From: an uncultured Akkermansia sp.
Lineage (GTDB): Bacteria > Verrucomicrobiota > Verrucomicrobiia > Verrucomicrobiales > Akkermansiaceae
NCBI GenBank assembly: GCA_949296365.1
Contig: CASFPZ010000003.1
Location: 32,733 to 96,732, forward strand
Length of the DNA stretch: 64,000 nucleotides
Reading direction: 5' to 3'
Within the stretch, counting starts at the first letter, position 1. The number at the start of each line of letters is the position of its first letter. The notes under the pieces are model-generated. The model searched no databases and was not told where the DNA came from. It saw nothing but the letters and a program-made list of their open reading frames with translations. This document shows positions 15,947 to 25,033 of this stretch, in pieces. Made by a program: the position numbers and the translations under genes.

Positions 15947-17800
15947 TTAATTTTTCTTTTCTATAGAATTATTTCGTTCCTGGAAGGGGGGGGATAGGTG
16001 ACGATGGACGAGTTGGTCGAGAGTTGGGGCTTGAGTGCCCCAATTGCCTGAAAAATAATTATTCCTAAGAGAAACATTTCCTGTGCTTTTGAGGGAGATG
16101 GCGTTTTGTCCTCTCAGTTGGAAGTAATTATTGGAAATTTTAATGTTGCTGTGAATGGGGTGATCTTCTGTGCCTTTTGAATTTTCGGGTTGGAAGAGGA
16201 TGACTGGTTCGGCGCATTGAGCAAACATGTTGTTGCGAATTGTCATGTTTTGGGCGGCGCCAGATTCGAACCACGAGTTGACATCGCCTGCAATGAGCAG
16301 GGCAGACATGTTGGTGCCTTTGAACAAACAATTTTCGACGACGACTGGTTTGCGGGTTGAGATTAGGAAACCTCGTGTAGGATCAGCTTCGACCAGACAA
16401 TTGCGAATGTGAACCGATGGTGTCCAGGTGATGTTTTCGATAGCATCATTGGGTTGGAATGCGTTGGGAACAGGAGATTTCAGCTGGAGCTCCATTTCTT
16501 TCTCATTAAGCATCTTGGCTGAAACGATCTGTGTCTTCCCATATGGCAACAAGGTTTCGCGGTTGATAAACTCAATTTCGTCGCCTGCTACGAATGCCTC
16601 GAACCCGTATGTTTGGGGGTGCATAAAACGGACTTTGATTGTTTGGGGGGCCACTTTTTCGGTGACTCTCAAATAAGTGCCATGGATGTTGATGGGATCG
16701 TCGTTCGATCCTGAAAAATGAGCTGAATCAACCAAAATTTTACCGGTACAGCCAGAAAAGTGAAGCATATCTGCCCAGGCGGCACAGGTGCGGCCCGAAT
16801 CTTTTCGAGGAGCGAATTCAAGATGCGAAAAGGCGATGTCCTTGGTGAACTGACTGACGATACCCATGCCGTGGACGAAATTGAAATGGACATTGTTCCA
16901 AACGATGTTTTCCGAACGGTTGCAGAATACGCCGGCACAATCTCGTCGTGTATCCCGGTTTTGGTAGATAAAACCTTGTTCAAATCCAGGGTTTTGCTTG
17001 AAATGAACTTTGAGCTTTCCGGGAGCAAGTTCTTCTGCTCGGTCGATATTCCCCAATGGACATGATGAGCGCCACAAGCTTTTATCTGTGGGGCGGAAGG
17101 TTTGTCCGTAGCCGCCAGCAGGGTGCCTCCAACCTTCGCCAACCCAAATAACTTTCCCTTGGTCAATTGTGTAGGCTGAATCTTTGTGAATGGTTATAGT
17201 GGCCTCATGTGGTTTGACTTCGTCGACTTTAAATTCGGAAACAGTAGGGCGGTGGTAATCAAATGAAAGGTCTGAAATGGCGATATGGCTAGCCTGGTTG
17301 AAGTGGATATTGACCATCTTTCCACGGCAGAAGAGTTGGGCGCCTTGGCCTCCCAAGTTGATGTGGGATACTTGATCTAATTCGATCGCTACGGTTTTAT
17401 CCCCTTGTGGATCGTCATTGGTGTTAGAAATGTTGAGTTTGCGCGTAGCGAGCTTGCCGGGTATCCAATCGTAGCGCCCTGGCGCGAAATGAATCGTGAT
17501 TGGGTGTTGGGCTGTTCCTTTCCCTCGGGGTATCAATGATTCAGTTAATTCCCCGGGCGAGACGATCTCAATGCGATCTCCTGGGTTGAGCGTGATTTGA
17601 TTCAGCGGAGCAAAGGTTTTCCAGGGTGCGTTTTGGCTGCCGTCGTTCTGGTCGATGCCTTGAGCCGGAGAAATGTAGTATGTCCTCGGTGTTGTCGGCG
17701 TTTGTCCGGCTACTCTAGGTGGATACCACAAGACTAGCGAGCCCAAAATGAGCATGCTTTTGGTGAGGTGTCCAAGATTGTTGGGCTTAAGTGTGATCAT
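15947..17800 (-). CDS. GH110 exo-alpha-1,3-galactosidase (right-handed beta-helix)
   Basis: Secreted parallel beta-helix protein of about 617 residues with a signal peptide (residues 1-32). GH110 enzymes remove terminal alpha-1,3-linked galactose, as in blood-group B and linear B structures, with inversion. Features that point to GH110 rather than pectinase-type helices are the ADMLHFSGCTGKILV segment and the SNDDPINIHGTYLR segment, which hold the acidic catalytic region, together with the repeated short strand-turn coils rich in Asn (IRNNMFAQC, ISNNYFQLR). The N-terminal part carries the usual GQTPTTPRTYYISPAQG opening of a beta-helix enzyme. It is 12 bases after the triple-hydrolase gene, so both are in one operon. 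Whether it is restricted to branched B antigen or also cleaves linear alpha-Gal cannot be decided by eye. Confidence 0.83.
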   Translation of the reverse strand: MITLKPNNLGHLTKSMLILGSLVLWYPPRVAGQTPTTPRTYYISPAQGIDQNDGSQNAPWKTFAPLNQITLNPGDRIEIVSPGELTESLIPRGKGTAQHPITIHFAPGRYDWIPGKLATRKLNISNTNDDPQGDKTVAIELDQVSHINLGGQGAQLFCRGKMVNIHFNQASHIAISDLSFDYHRPTVSEFKVDEVKPHEATITIHKDSAYTIDQGKVIWVGEGWRHPAGGYGQTFRPTDKSLWRSSCPLGNIDRAEELAPGKLKVHFKQNPGFEQGFIYQNRDTRRDCAGVFCNRSENIVWNNVHFNFVHGMGIVSQFTKDIAFSHLEFAPRKDSGRTCAAWADMLHFSGCTGKILVDSAHFSGSNDDPINIHGTYLRVTEKVAPQTIKVRFMHPQTYGFEAFVAGDEIEFINRETLLPYGKTQIVSAKMLNEKEMELQLKSPVPNAFQPNDAIENITWTPSVHIRNCLVEADPTRGFLISTRKPVVVENCLFKGTNMSALLIAGDVNSWFESGAAQNMTIRNNMFAQCAEPVILFQPENSKGTEDHPIHSNIKISNNYFQLRGQNAISLKSTGNVSLRNNYFSGNWGTQAPTLDQLVHRHLSPPFQERNNSIEKKN

Positions 17801-17812
17801 GTGTGCGGAATT

Positions 17813-20008
17813 TTATTTTGTGGTGAGCGGATGTTGTTTCAAGTCTTCCTGCAATTGTTTGGCAATAGCTTCTGCCATGACCTTGTGGCCTGTTGCGTTG
17901 GGATGTACGCCGTCTGGTAGTTGATTGCGATGCGCATCCATGACTGTCCACAGGTCGATGAGTTGGCATTTTTCCTGTTTGGCAATTTTTTCAATGCGGG
18001 GATTGACTTCTTTTTCAATGCGACGCCCACTGATGGAATCGTCGCCTAATAAAGACGGAATAGCTTTTAGACAATAAATCCTGACGTTGGGGTTTTGTCG
18101 GCGTATTTCGTTGATCATCGATTTGTAGTCGCGAACAAAATCCTTGGAGTGCTTCCAGTTGTGTGGCTTGGAGTCGTTTGTTCCCAACGCGATCGTTACG
18201 ATGTCGGCATTAACGAGGAGCGCTCGACTGTAGGCATCTTCCTTCATCATGGGGTAGTCGCCTTTGTTCAACAGGGTCCTGGCGCTTACTCCAAAATTAT
18301 GAACAACATAATCATTGCCTAAAATATGTTGCAAAATTGTCGTCCAGCGTTGCTGGGCATTGACGCCGGAACCGAAGGTGATGCTGTCTCCGATGCAGGC
18401 AATGCGGACGGGTACTTTTTGCTGCGTAGCCTCAAGAATGAAATCGGTAATTTGAGCTGGTTCTTTTAAGCTGTGTGGGTGGTGGTCTCCATGGCCGCGA
18501 ATGACTTTGATCGGTCCTCCCAACGATTGATAACGTTTTTCGAGACGATCGGTATTTTCTGCTATGGGCACGACGGTATCTTCGGTCTTGGATACACAGA
18601 GGATTGGTACTTGGTTCTTGGCCAGATTGGTGAGCGTATCAACGGGATTCCCCTTGTATCTCATGGCTTGTTCTTCTGTTAGACCATAGATGGCGAGCAA
18701 GCGTTTCCAATCGTCTGGAGAACCTTTGCCCTTGCCTTTGCCTGCTGGCCAGCTCTTGAAGTCGCAAACTGGCGCATCCGCATAAATGGCGGCTGTTTTC
18801 TTTGGGTTGCGTTCTCCCCAGTTGAAGGCATATAAACCACCCCGACTGAATCCCTCCAGAACGCACAAACGGGACAAGGGATAATGACTAACCAGGTAGT
18901 CATAAAATTGGTCCATGACTTCCATGGCTTTGGGTGATCCATACATATTTTGCATGTCGATATAGGCTGCCGCAAAACCACGTGAAAGTAATTCCAAATC
19001 TGCCTGCGGCTCGTGACCAAAAAATTCTGTGCGCCAAATCCATGGATTGCCAAGGGCGCGTGTCTTTGGCAAAACGACGAAAGCTCGACGGCCATCGACC
19101 TGAAAATCGTGCTTTTCGTAGCCGTTCCACTGGGAAATTTGGGCTTCTGAATTGGTCGTGGGAACTGCGGAACCGGCATATCCGGCAATCTGGGGCCGAA
19201 TGTGCTTTGTCTTAGTGAGCCAAGTATTTTTGGCGGTATTTTGTCGCTGGAAAGCTTGGTCCCATTCAGCGCCTTTAGGAAATTGGGCTTTGGGAAGATT
19301 GAGAATTTGTTGTAAACCTGGACAGATGGCTTCTGCTATCATCTGATGGCCTTCTGGCCCGGGGTGAACTCCGTCCCCTGCATAGACAAATCCAGGATTT
19401 TTTTTCTTACGGGATGCAACGGCTCGTTTTAGATTGGGGCGAATGTCGATGACTTTCCAACCGCGTTTGGTTTGAGCCTTGAGCCAGGCTGCTTCGGCAT
19501 CTAGGGTTTTATCATATTGGGCGTCGGTTCCTGGAGCGTAGAGCGAGGGGGTGATCCAGATGATGGGTACTCCGATTGCCTGGCATTCTCGGTTTAGTTG
19601 CTCGCACCCTCGAGCAAATGCATTGAGGCGATCTTTGTCGGGCGGCAACATGATGCCGTCGTTCATCCCGTAACAAGCTATAATCAACGTCGGACGAAAG
19701 GCTGTCAAAATGCGTGGTAAACGTTCAAATAGGCAGGGCCTCGGAAAGGCTCCTCCTGCATGGCCGGGTTCCGACAACCCAGACACATTCTCGCTTGGAA
19801 GTCCAAAATTGACAATCTCGGCATCTTTCCATTTCTCTCCTTGCCTTAAGTGACATTCGACGTAAGTCGGCCATCCGCCTGCGTAAGCAATGCTATCGCC
19901 CAAAATGGCCACGCGCTCTTCAGCAAGAGTCCATAATGTACACAACTGAATCAGGAAAACCACATATAGATATCTAAGTCTCCTGAATAAATTGGCTTTT
20001 GTGATCAT
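17813..20008 (-). CDS. Secreted triple-hydrolase: SGNH esterase + alpha/beta hydrolase + SGNH esterase
   Basis: A 731-residue protein with a signal sequence (1-30) and three hydrolase modules in a row. The N-terminal SGNH/GDSL domain (about 32-245) has AILGDSIAYAGG, YGMNDG and the DGVHPG block with the catalytic Asp and His. The middle alpha/beta-hydrolase (about 290-515) has the nucleophile elbow GFSRGG, and a likely catalytic His in GHGDHHPHS. The C-terminal SGNH domain (about 530-725) has CIGDSITFGSG, ALGTNDSK and LPDGVHPNATG. Each module has its expected catalytic residues. SGNH enzymes of this sort often remove O-acetyl groups from sugars, which would suit the downstream GH110 gene in the same operon. 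Substrates are not established. Confidence 0.85.
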   Translation of the reverse strand: MITKANLFRRLRYLYVVFLIQLCTLWTLAEERVAILGDSIAYAGGWPTYVECHLRQGEKWKDAEIVNFGLPSENVSGLSEPGHAGGAFPRPCLFERLPRILTAFRPTLIIACYGMNDGIMLPPDKDRLNAFARGCEQLNRECQAIGVPIIWITPSLYAPGTDAQYDKTLDAEAAWLKAQTKRGWKVIDIRPNLKRAVASRKKKNPGFVYAGDGVHPGPEGHQMIAEAICPGLQQILNLPKAQFPKGAEWDQAFQRQNTAKNTWLTKTKHIRPQIAGYAGSAVPTTNSEAQISQWNGYEKHDFQVDGRRAFVVLPKTRALGNPWIWRTEFFGHEPQADLELLSRGFAAAYIDMQNMYGSPKAMEVMDQFYDYLVSHYPLSRLCVLEGFSRGGLYAFNWGERNPKKTAAIYADAPVCDFKSWPAGKGKGKGSPDDWKRLLAIYGLTEEQAMRYKGNPVDTLTNLAKNQVPILCVSKTEDTVVPIAENTDRLEKRYQSLGGPIKVIRGHGDHHPHSLKEPAQITDFILEATQQKVPVRIACIGDSITFGSGVNAQQRWTTILQHILGNDYVVHNFGVSARTLLNKGDYPMMKEDAYSRALLVNADIVTIALGTNDSKPHNWKHSKDFVRDYKSMINEIRRQNPNVRIYCLKAIPSLLGDDSISGRRIEKEVNPRIEKIAKQEKCQLIDLWTVMDAHRNQLPDGVHPNATGHKVMAEAIAKQLQEDLKQHPLTTK

Positions 20009-20201
20009 ACGCCTCCATATACGTTTCCTCGTTGGTGTTCCTTTCTCGAATCTAAAAAATTCTTCGTAATTGATAGCGGCACTTAGGGGCGCTTCCCTCG
20101 GTTGAACGTCTGCTGTCTACTTCCGTTATGACGAACCCATGAATCAATCCGATATATTGCAAGTCGAATGATTGTGGTAATTTGTGGCAACTCCTGAAAC
20201 A

Positions 20202-21080
20202 ATGTGGGTTCTTTATGCCTTGGGTTCGGCTTTTTTCGCTGGAATAACGGCTATCCTTGTCAAATGTGGAATCGAAAAAACAGACGCTACTGTGGCGACT
20301 GCTGTCCGTACGGTCGTTGTAGCTGGGTTCGCCTGGTTGATGGCGTTTTTAGCTGAATCTCCGGCTGCTGTCTGGCCTCTGTCTCCTAAAACTTGGATTT
20401 TCCTGATCCTATCTGGTCTGGCGACTGGGGGATCATGGCTTTGTTATTTCAAGGCTCTTCAGTTAGGCGATGTCAACAAAGTTGTGCCAATTGACAAATC
20501 GAGCATTGTATTGACGATGGTTGGAGCTATTGTGTTTTTCCATGAGCCTTGTTCGTGGGGTAGCCTGACGGCTATGGGGATGATCGCATGCGGAACTTGG
20601 TTGATGATTCAAAAAAAGCCGTATGTTCCCAAACTGCGCTCGTCTCGGCGTTCCTCATGGCTGCTCTATGCTGTGCTGTCTGCGGTTTTTGCCTGCTTGA
20701 CAACTATTCTCGGTAAAATAGGCATAGAAAATGTGGAATCGAATTGGGGCACCGCAATTCGCACGATGGTCGTTCTGGCTATGGCTTGGCTCGTAGTTGT
20801 TGCAACTGGAAAACAACAATATGTCCACAACATCCCAAAACGAGAATTGTTTTTCATTGCGCTTTCTGGTGTCGCAACGGGTGGTTCATGGTTGTGTTAC
20901 TACAAAGCCTTACAAGATGGCCTAGCTAGTGTTGTCGTGTCTATCGATCAATTAAGTATCCTTGTCTCGATAACATTCTCTTGGCTCGTCTTCAAAGAAT
21001 CTCTCTCTAAAACCGCAAAGTGGGGCCTCGCTTTAATTACCGCCGGTTCCATCATCGTGTCTCTCCACGTTTTTAACTAA
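20202..21080 (+). CDS. EamA/DMT-family transporter
   Basis: Inner-membrane protein of the drug/metabolite transporter superfamily with two EamA repeats and about ten helices. The two halves are visibly alike: SAFFAGITAILVKCGIE with TGGSWLCYFKALQLGDVNKVVPIDK in the first, and SAVFACLTTILGKIGIE with TGGSWLCYYKALQDGLASVVVSIDQ in the second. The substrate is unknown; members export amino acids, nucleotide sugars or other metabolites. I placed the start at ATG 20202, right before the first helix; an in-frame GTG at 20184 would add six residues. It is a single gene divergent from the triple-hydrolase operon. Confidence 0.9.
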   Translation: MWVLYALGSAFFAGITAILVKCGIEKTDATVATAVRTVVVAGFAWLMAFLAESPAAVWPLSPKTWIFLILSGLATGGSWLCYFKALQLGDVNKVVPIDKSSIVLTMVGAIVFFHEPCSWGSLTAMGMIACGTWLMIQKKPYVPKLRSSRRSSWLLYAVLSAVFACLTTILGKIGIENVESNWGTAIRTMVVLAMAWLVVVATGKQQYVHNIPKRELFFIALSGVATGGSWLCYYKALQDGLASVVVSIDQLSILVSITFSWLVFKESLSKTAKWGLALITAGSIIVSLHVFN

Positions 21081-21114
21081 TTAACAATACCCCCCAAAAA
21101 AAATAAAAAATCGA

Positions 21115-21190
21115 TGGTACCCCCTCACGGGCTCGAACCGTGGACAAACTGATTAAGAGTCAGCTGCTCTACCAACTGAGCTAAGGAGGC
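21115..21190 (-). tRNA. tRNA-Lys(CTT), copy 1
   Basis: Folds as a full cloverleaf on the minus strand: acceptor GCCTCCT pairing with AGGGGGT (two G-U pairs), D arm from TTAGCTCAG, anticodon loop CTCTTAA giving anticodon CTT, T arm CACGG-TTCGAGC-CCGTG, discriminator A and an encoded CCA. 76 bases. Confidence 0.96.
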
Positions 21191-21220
21191 ACTGATCAAT
21201 CGATCCAAAATATTCAGCAG

Positions 21221-21296
21221 TGGTACCCCCTCACGGGCTCGAACCGTGGACAAACTGATTAAGAGTCAGCTGCTCTACCAACTGAGCTAAGGAGGC
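21221..21296 (-). tRNA. tRNA-Lys(CTT), copy 2
   Basis: Identical in sequence to the copy at 21115-21190, with a 30-base spacer between them. Same anticodon CTT, full cloverleaf and encoded CCA. It lies upstream of copy 1 in the direction of transcription, so tRNA-Thr, this copy and copy 1 are probably one transcript. Confidence 0.96.
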
Positions 21297-21329
21297 TTAA
21301 TCCCACTTCTTCTGAATCATAACGTCGAA

Positions 21330-21404
21330 TGGAGCCACTGGTCAGGATTGAACTGACGACCCACGCATTACGAATGCGTTGCTCTACCGCTGAGCTACAG
21401 TGGC
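21330..21404 (-). tRNA. tRNA-Thr(CGT)
   Basis: Cloverleaf on the minus strand: acceptor GCCACTG with CAGTGGC, D arm TAGCTCAGCGGTAGAGC, anticodon stem ACGCA/TGCGT around TTCGTAA (anticodon CGT), T loop TTCAATC, discriminator T and encoded CCA. 75 bases. First of three tRNA genes in the minus-strand cluster. Confidence 0.95.
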
Positions 21405-21651
21405 CTAACTCAAAACGCGGGCGAAGTTCACCATAAATAATGGTAAGGCGCAAGACTTTTTTTAGTCTTATGGCATAGATAAAATTTCTAATCCTGTCCC
21501 TCTAGAAAAGTTAGTGAAGATCGTCTATAAGATCGCGAGAATAAACGGTGTCAATTTTTCCTGGTGACGCCGGATTTACTGGACAGTTGGTGCTCGGATT
21601 GTATTTATCAAGAAAGTCTACAGACGATCACACGAGCAGATTAACATACGG

Positions 21652-22149
21652 ATGAAAGCCTATTACATTTTCCAGCAAGCGGACGAAGAAACGATTAGCG
21701 ACATTCTGGATTGGATGCGTAACCGTGAACGGGCTATTTACCGGGCCGCCGTACGCGAGCTTGGTGCGCTGAAGAAGTTGCGTCCCCAATATATTCAACA
21801 AAAACCTCTCCAAGAGCAATTCCTCTTCCTGAAAAAGATGCTGTCTTGGAAGCCTAGCGAAGAGATTGGCGACCACTTGCTTCAAGTTTGGCTGTTGCGC
21901 AAACATGAACCCATGTTAGTAGAATTCCTTGATATTTTGGGAATTGATCACAACGGACACGGTGTGGTTGATGTCCTCCCTGAATCGCTTGATAAGGAAA
22001 AACTTCAAAAAGCTGTTGACCGCCTTTTTGAAAAATATCCAGCTGGCGTAGCGTCTGTGTATCTTCAGATGTTCCAGTTGCAGACGGAACAAGGGTGGGA
22101 TGAACTTGCTGAAATCCTTGCTAACGACCCCCGTGTAACAATCCGGTAG
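21652..22149 (+). CDS. Conserved-looking hypothetical helical protein
   Basis: A 165-residue soluble protein with no signal peptide or membrane segment and no family I recognise. It is predicted mostly helical and rich in Glu, Leu and Lys. It reads cleanly from ATG 21652, has normal coding composition and ends just before a hairpin at 22186-22210. The end of the protein (LTE-type helix, then WDELAEILANDPRV) and the DILGIDHNGHGVVD stretch might be useful for profile searches. It may be cotranscribed with the downstream TOPRIM gene, 98 bases away, if the hairpin is leaky. Confidence 0.65.
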   Translation: MKAYYIFQQADEETISDILDWMRNRERAIYRAAVRELGALKKLRPQYIQQKPLQEQFLFLKKMLSWKPSEEIGDHLLQVWLLRKHEPMLVEFLDILGIDHNGHGVVDVLPESLDKEKLQKAVDRLFEKYPAGVASVYLQMFQLQTEQGWDELAEILANDPRVTIR

Positions 22150-22185
22150 ACGGAAATACCACGATCAACATGGTTCTGTCTGTTC

Positions 22186-22210
22186 GAGGCGTTCTCCCCC
22201 AGAACGTCTC
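22186..22210 (+). terminator. Weak hairpin between hypothetical and TOPRIM genes
   Basis: GAGGCGTTCT (22186-22195) and AGAACGTCTC (22201-22210) pair over 10 bases with one G-U, closing a CCCCC loop. The following GTTCTGTTTGTTG is only moderately T-rich, so this may be an attenuating hairpin rather than a full terminator. Confidence 0.5.
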
Positions 22211-22247
22211 GTTCTGTTTGTTGAAACAAGAGGTGTCATGAGATACG

Positions 22248-22943
22248 ATGGATCTGTCACTACCACCAGAAAAAGGGAATCAGATCGATTTCTCTGCATT
22301 TTATCAGGAAGCATGTAATCATGTCGGCGAAACTGATTATTTGCAGAAACGAGGATTGAGCCCTGAAGCGATTAAGCATTTTCGGCTAGGCTATTGCGCT
22401 CATTGGATCAATCCAAGGCGACCCGAGGCTCCTGCTGAACCCCGTATCATTATCCCCGTTGACAATCAGGCCTATCAGGCCAGGGACCCTCGAATCCCAT
22501 GTTATGGCCCTAAAAAACGCTATAACGGGGTTGGTCTGGGCATTTTCAATAAGGAAGTCCTCAAAGTGGGGCGTCCCGTTTATATTGTGGAAGGGGAATT
22601 CGATGCTATCAGCATTCACGAGGTTGGGGGCTTGGCTATTAGTATTTCCGGATTAGGCGGCGAGAAGAGATTGTTGGAGTATTTGAAAGACAACATCCCA
22701 ACTGTACCGTTGATTATTGCGCTAGATCACGAAGTTAGCGAAAATCTGACCTTTACCATTCATAGAATGCAACAAGGATTTCAAAAACTTGGAATTCGTT
22801 ACATGCAATGGAATCCCTATGGCAAATATAAAGATGCCAACGAGGCCTTTCTTAACGCACATGAAGAGTTTGCTCAGGCCATCGCTGAAGGCGAGGCGTT
22901 AGCCGAAGCGTTATCGAGCCCGGACGTGGATCCTGAGGCTTGA
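22248..22943 (+). CDS. Stand-alone TOPRIM-domain protein (DnaG/phage primase-like)
   Basis: A 231-residue protein resembling the middle of bacterial and phage primases. The N-terminal 70 residues (YLQKRGLSPEAIKHFRLGYC) match the segment that precedes TOPRIM in DnaG-like proteins, and PRIIIPVDNQAYQARD fits the following strand pair. The TOPRIM core shows YIVEGEFDAISIHEVGG with the catalytic Glu, but the second acidic motif reads LIIALDHEVSE, i.e. Asp-His-Glu instead of the canonical Asp-x-Asp. There is no zinc-binding domain and no helicase-binding or helicase domain. It could be a trimmed phage-type primase or a nucleic-acid enzyme with another role. Confidence 0.75.
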   Translation: MDLSLPPEKGNQIDFSAFYQEACNHVGETDYLQKRGLSPEAIKHFRLGYCAHWINPRRPEAPAEPRIIIPVDNQAYQARDPRIPCYGPKKRYNGVGLGIFNKEVLKVGRPVYIVEGEFDAISIHEVGGLAISISGLGGEKRLLEYLKDNIPTVPLIIALDHEVSENLTFTIHRMQQGFQKLGIRYMQWNPYGKYKDANEAFLNAHEEFAQAIAEGEALAEALSSPDVDPEA

Positions 22944-22984
22944 GGTACGCTGGCAACTGAATAGATGGAGCCGAGTGTAAAGTG

Positions 22985-25033
22985 TTATTCATCTAAGTTG
23001 ACTCCCATCTCTTCAAATTTGGCGGCGGCGTTGAGAAAGTGCGCCGTGATCCAGAAAACGGACCAGGTTTCGGAGTAACCACCGCGTAGTTTGAATACGT
23101 CCGACATATTGCCGGACTGGGCAAAGTTTGTATGTTGAATCTGTTCGCCTTGATGGCCTAATGGGTCAGTTAGTTGGAAGGCTGAGCGGTACATGACTTT
23201 TGCCAGATCTTGGAGCCGTTTGTCCTTGAGAATTGTCCCCATTTGGTAGACCTCAGGAGAGTACATGACTCCGAAGACATCGACGTGTTGATTCTGGGGG
23301 GAAACGACTGTCCAGCCGGTCGAACGAAAATGGTGATCAGCCAATCTCCCAGGCGGTTGGGGGATATCCCAGACGACTGTGTAACTCAACATGACGTCCA
23401 TTGCGTGCCGAGCCCATTCTAGATGAGTGGGATCTTTCGTGAGTTTGTATAGTTCGAAAAAGGCTTGGAAGGCGGCCCAAGCTCCTTCCTTATCTTCACA
23501 AGAAGCGTCGAGAGTTCCCCCCCAATAGGGCTCGTCCATAGAAACATGCCGTGCTACATAGTTCTGGGCTGCTTTGAGGGCTGCTTGTCGGTACTGGTCG
23601 TTGCCAAATAATTGAAAGGCTCGTACCAACGGCGCAACCCAAAAAGCTTCGTTGGTAGAAACGGGATTCCAATTGCGATTGAGAATGCGTTGAGCTACTC
23701 TGTCGCAAACCTGTCGCAAGAAATGTTCCCACCGCGTGGTATTGAATTGTTGGCGATGACGCGCGGTTTCGATGGCTTTGGCAAACGATAACAGGGCATT
23801 GCCGCATGAAACGGGATCTCCTCCTCGCCATTCATCTTGTTTTAGGGAATACTCAACCGGGAATAATCCATCGTGTCTAATGGGACTGCTTGCTAGGAAA
23901 TCGAGCAATTTTTGTACTTTATCGCGAATTGAGGGATCTCGCAGGTACTTCCCCTCTAATACTTGTAGGGAGTATCCCATCGAATCCGCTTGCCCACACC
24001 ACCCCATGACGATAGAATTGTCCCTTCCGGGGTACATGCAGAATCCGGCTACTCCATGGGCTCTGTCTGTCCAGCGTGATAAGGCATAGGCATATTTGGA
24101 TTCAATGATCTCGCGAAATTTAGGGAAACGTTGATAATGAAATGGTTTATATCGGTCGAGCGAAGTGTAGAGCGCTGCCCTGAAACCGGCGCCTTTCTGA
24201 GCGACCGGATAGGCTTCGATGAGAAATTCTTTTTCAATGATTTGGCCGGGTTGCATAGTAATCCATGCGTTAGGGTAAGGCATAGATTGGCGTTGCCGGG
24301 CTTTGGCTACGCTGCGTTGTTTATTGTAGCCGATGGGGCCTGAGTATAAAACAAACCTGGTTTGTGTTCTGCTGTTCTCGAGGCCCAAAGACCACCATTG
24401 ATCGAGGTGATTCCCTCCGGATACGGGACTGGGTTTTGTGTGAACTGCTACTGCCTGCTTGGCTTTGGGGGATTCTAGTACGACAAATGGCATCGGGTAA
24501 CGATGATCTTCAAAAATGGCGAACTCGGCAGGTTCCCCACGCCATACTGGAACTGCCCGAGGATTGGTTTTATTGCCGGATGGATTCCCATAATAGAGGA
24601 TTCCGGGCATGAAGGGGCGAAGATCTGTGCCTGGCATGTCGAACTGAATGGACAGAGTTAATTGTTCCAATGGTTGTTTCCCTTTCCACTCAAAGCGTCG
24701 TTGCCCTCTGATGAGGCTTGCCTTTTCGCGAGTGTAAATATCCCGGATAACGAGCTCTCCGCTGGGTAAACTGATTGTGCCATGTAAAATGACTGTTGTA
24801 CCGCGTATCTCTTTCTTTTGGGGCGAGGCGTGTACCCACTGTCTCATCCAATTGCCGCTCCATGCTGTTGCGACAGACCAGAGGCCATCGCTGGGTGCTC
24901 GGAGGACTGTTTGTCCATTGAGCGTAAAACGCGGCTCTTGTTTTTCATCGAATTGTAGTTCTAGGGTGTTCGCGCAAACCGCGCTGGTACTCAAGAGGTA
25001 AATACATGCCATGAAAAAGAAGAAAGGACTCAT
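22985..25033 (-). CDS. Secreted six-hairpin-type carbohydrate-active protein, function unassigned
   Basis: 682 residues with a signal peptide (1-21, ending VCAN). The N-terminal half (about 25-290) is beta-rich, with Trp-rich strands. From about 320 on the sequence is helical with repeated aromatic segments (MGWCGQADSMGYSLQVLEGKY, NEAFWVAPLVRAFQLFGNDQY, CEDKEGAWAAFQAFFELYKL, GGYSETWSVFWITAHFL), the spacing expected of an alpha/alpha six-hairpin barrel as in many glycoside hydrolases and polysaccharide lyases. I cannot assign a CAZy family or catalytic residues with confidence. It is transcribed alone, convergent with the TOPRIM gene. Likely periplasmic or extracellular and glycan-directed. 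Confidence 0.7.
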   Translation of the reverse strand: MSPFFFFMACIYLLSTSAVCANTLELQFDEKQEPRFTLNGQTVLRAPSDGLWSVATAWSGNWMRQWVHASPQKKEIRGTTVILHGTISLPSGELVIRDIYTREKASLIRGQRRFEWKGKQPLEQLTLSIQFDMPGTDLRPFMPGILYYGNPSGNKTNPRAVPVWRGEPAEFAIFEDHRYPMPFVVLESPKAKQAVAVHTKPSPVSGGNHLDQWWSLGLENSRTQTRFVLYSGPIGYNKQRSVAKARQRQSMPYPNAWITMQPGQIIEKEFLIEAYPVAQKGAGFRAALYTSLDRYKPFHYQRFPKFREIIESKYAYALSRWTDRAHGVAGFCMYPGRDNSIVMGWCGQADSMGYSLQVLEGKYLRDPSIRDKVQKLLDFLASSPIRHDGLFPVEYSLKQDEWRGGDPVSCGNALLSFAKAIETARHRQQFNTTRWEHFLRQVCDRVAQRILNRNWNPVSTNEAFWVAPLVRAFQLFGNDQYRQAALKAAQNYVARHVSMDEPYWGGTLDASCEDKEGAWAAFQAFFELYKLTKDPTHLEWARHAMDVMLSYTVVWDIPQPPGRLADHHFRSTGWTVVSPQNQHVDVFGVMYSPEVYQMGTILKDKRLQDLAKVMYRSAFQLTDPLGHQGEQIQHTNFAQSGNMSDVFKLRGGYSETWSVFWITAHFLNAAAKFEEMGVNLDE

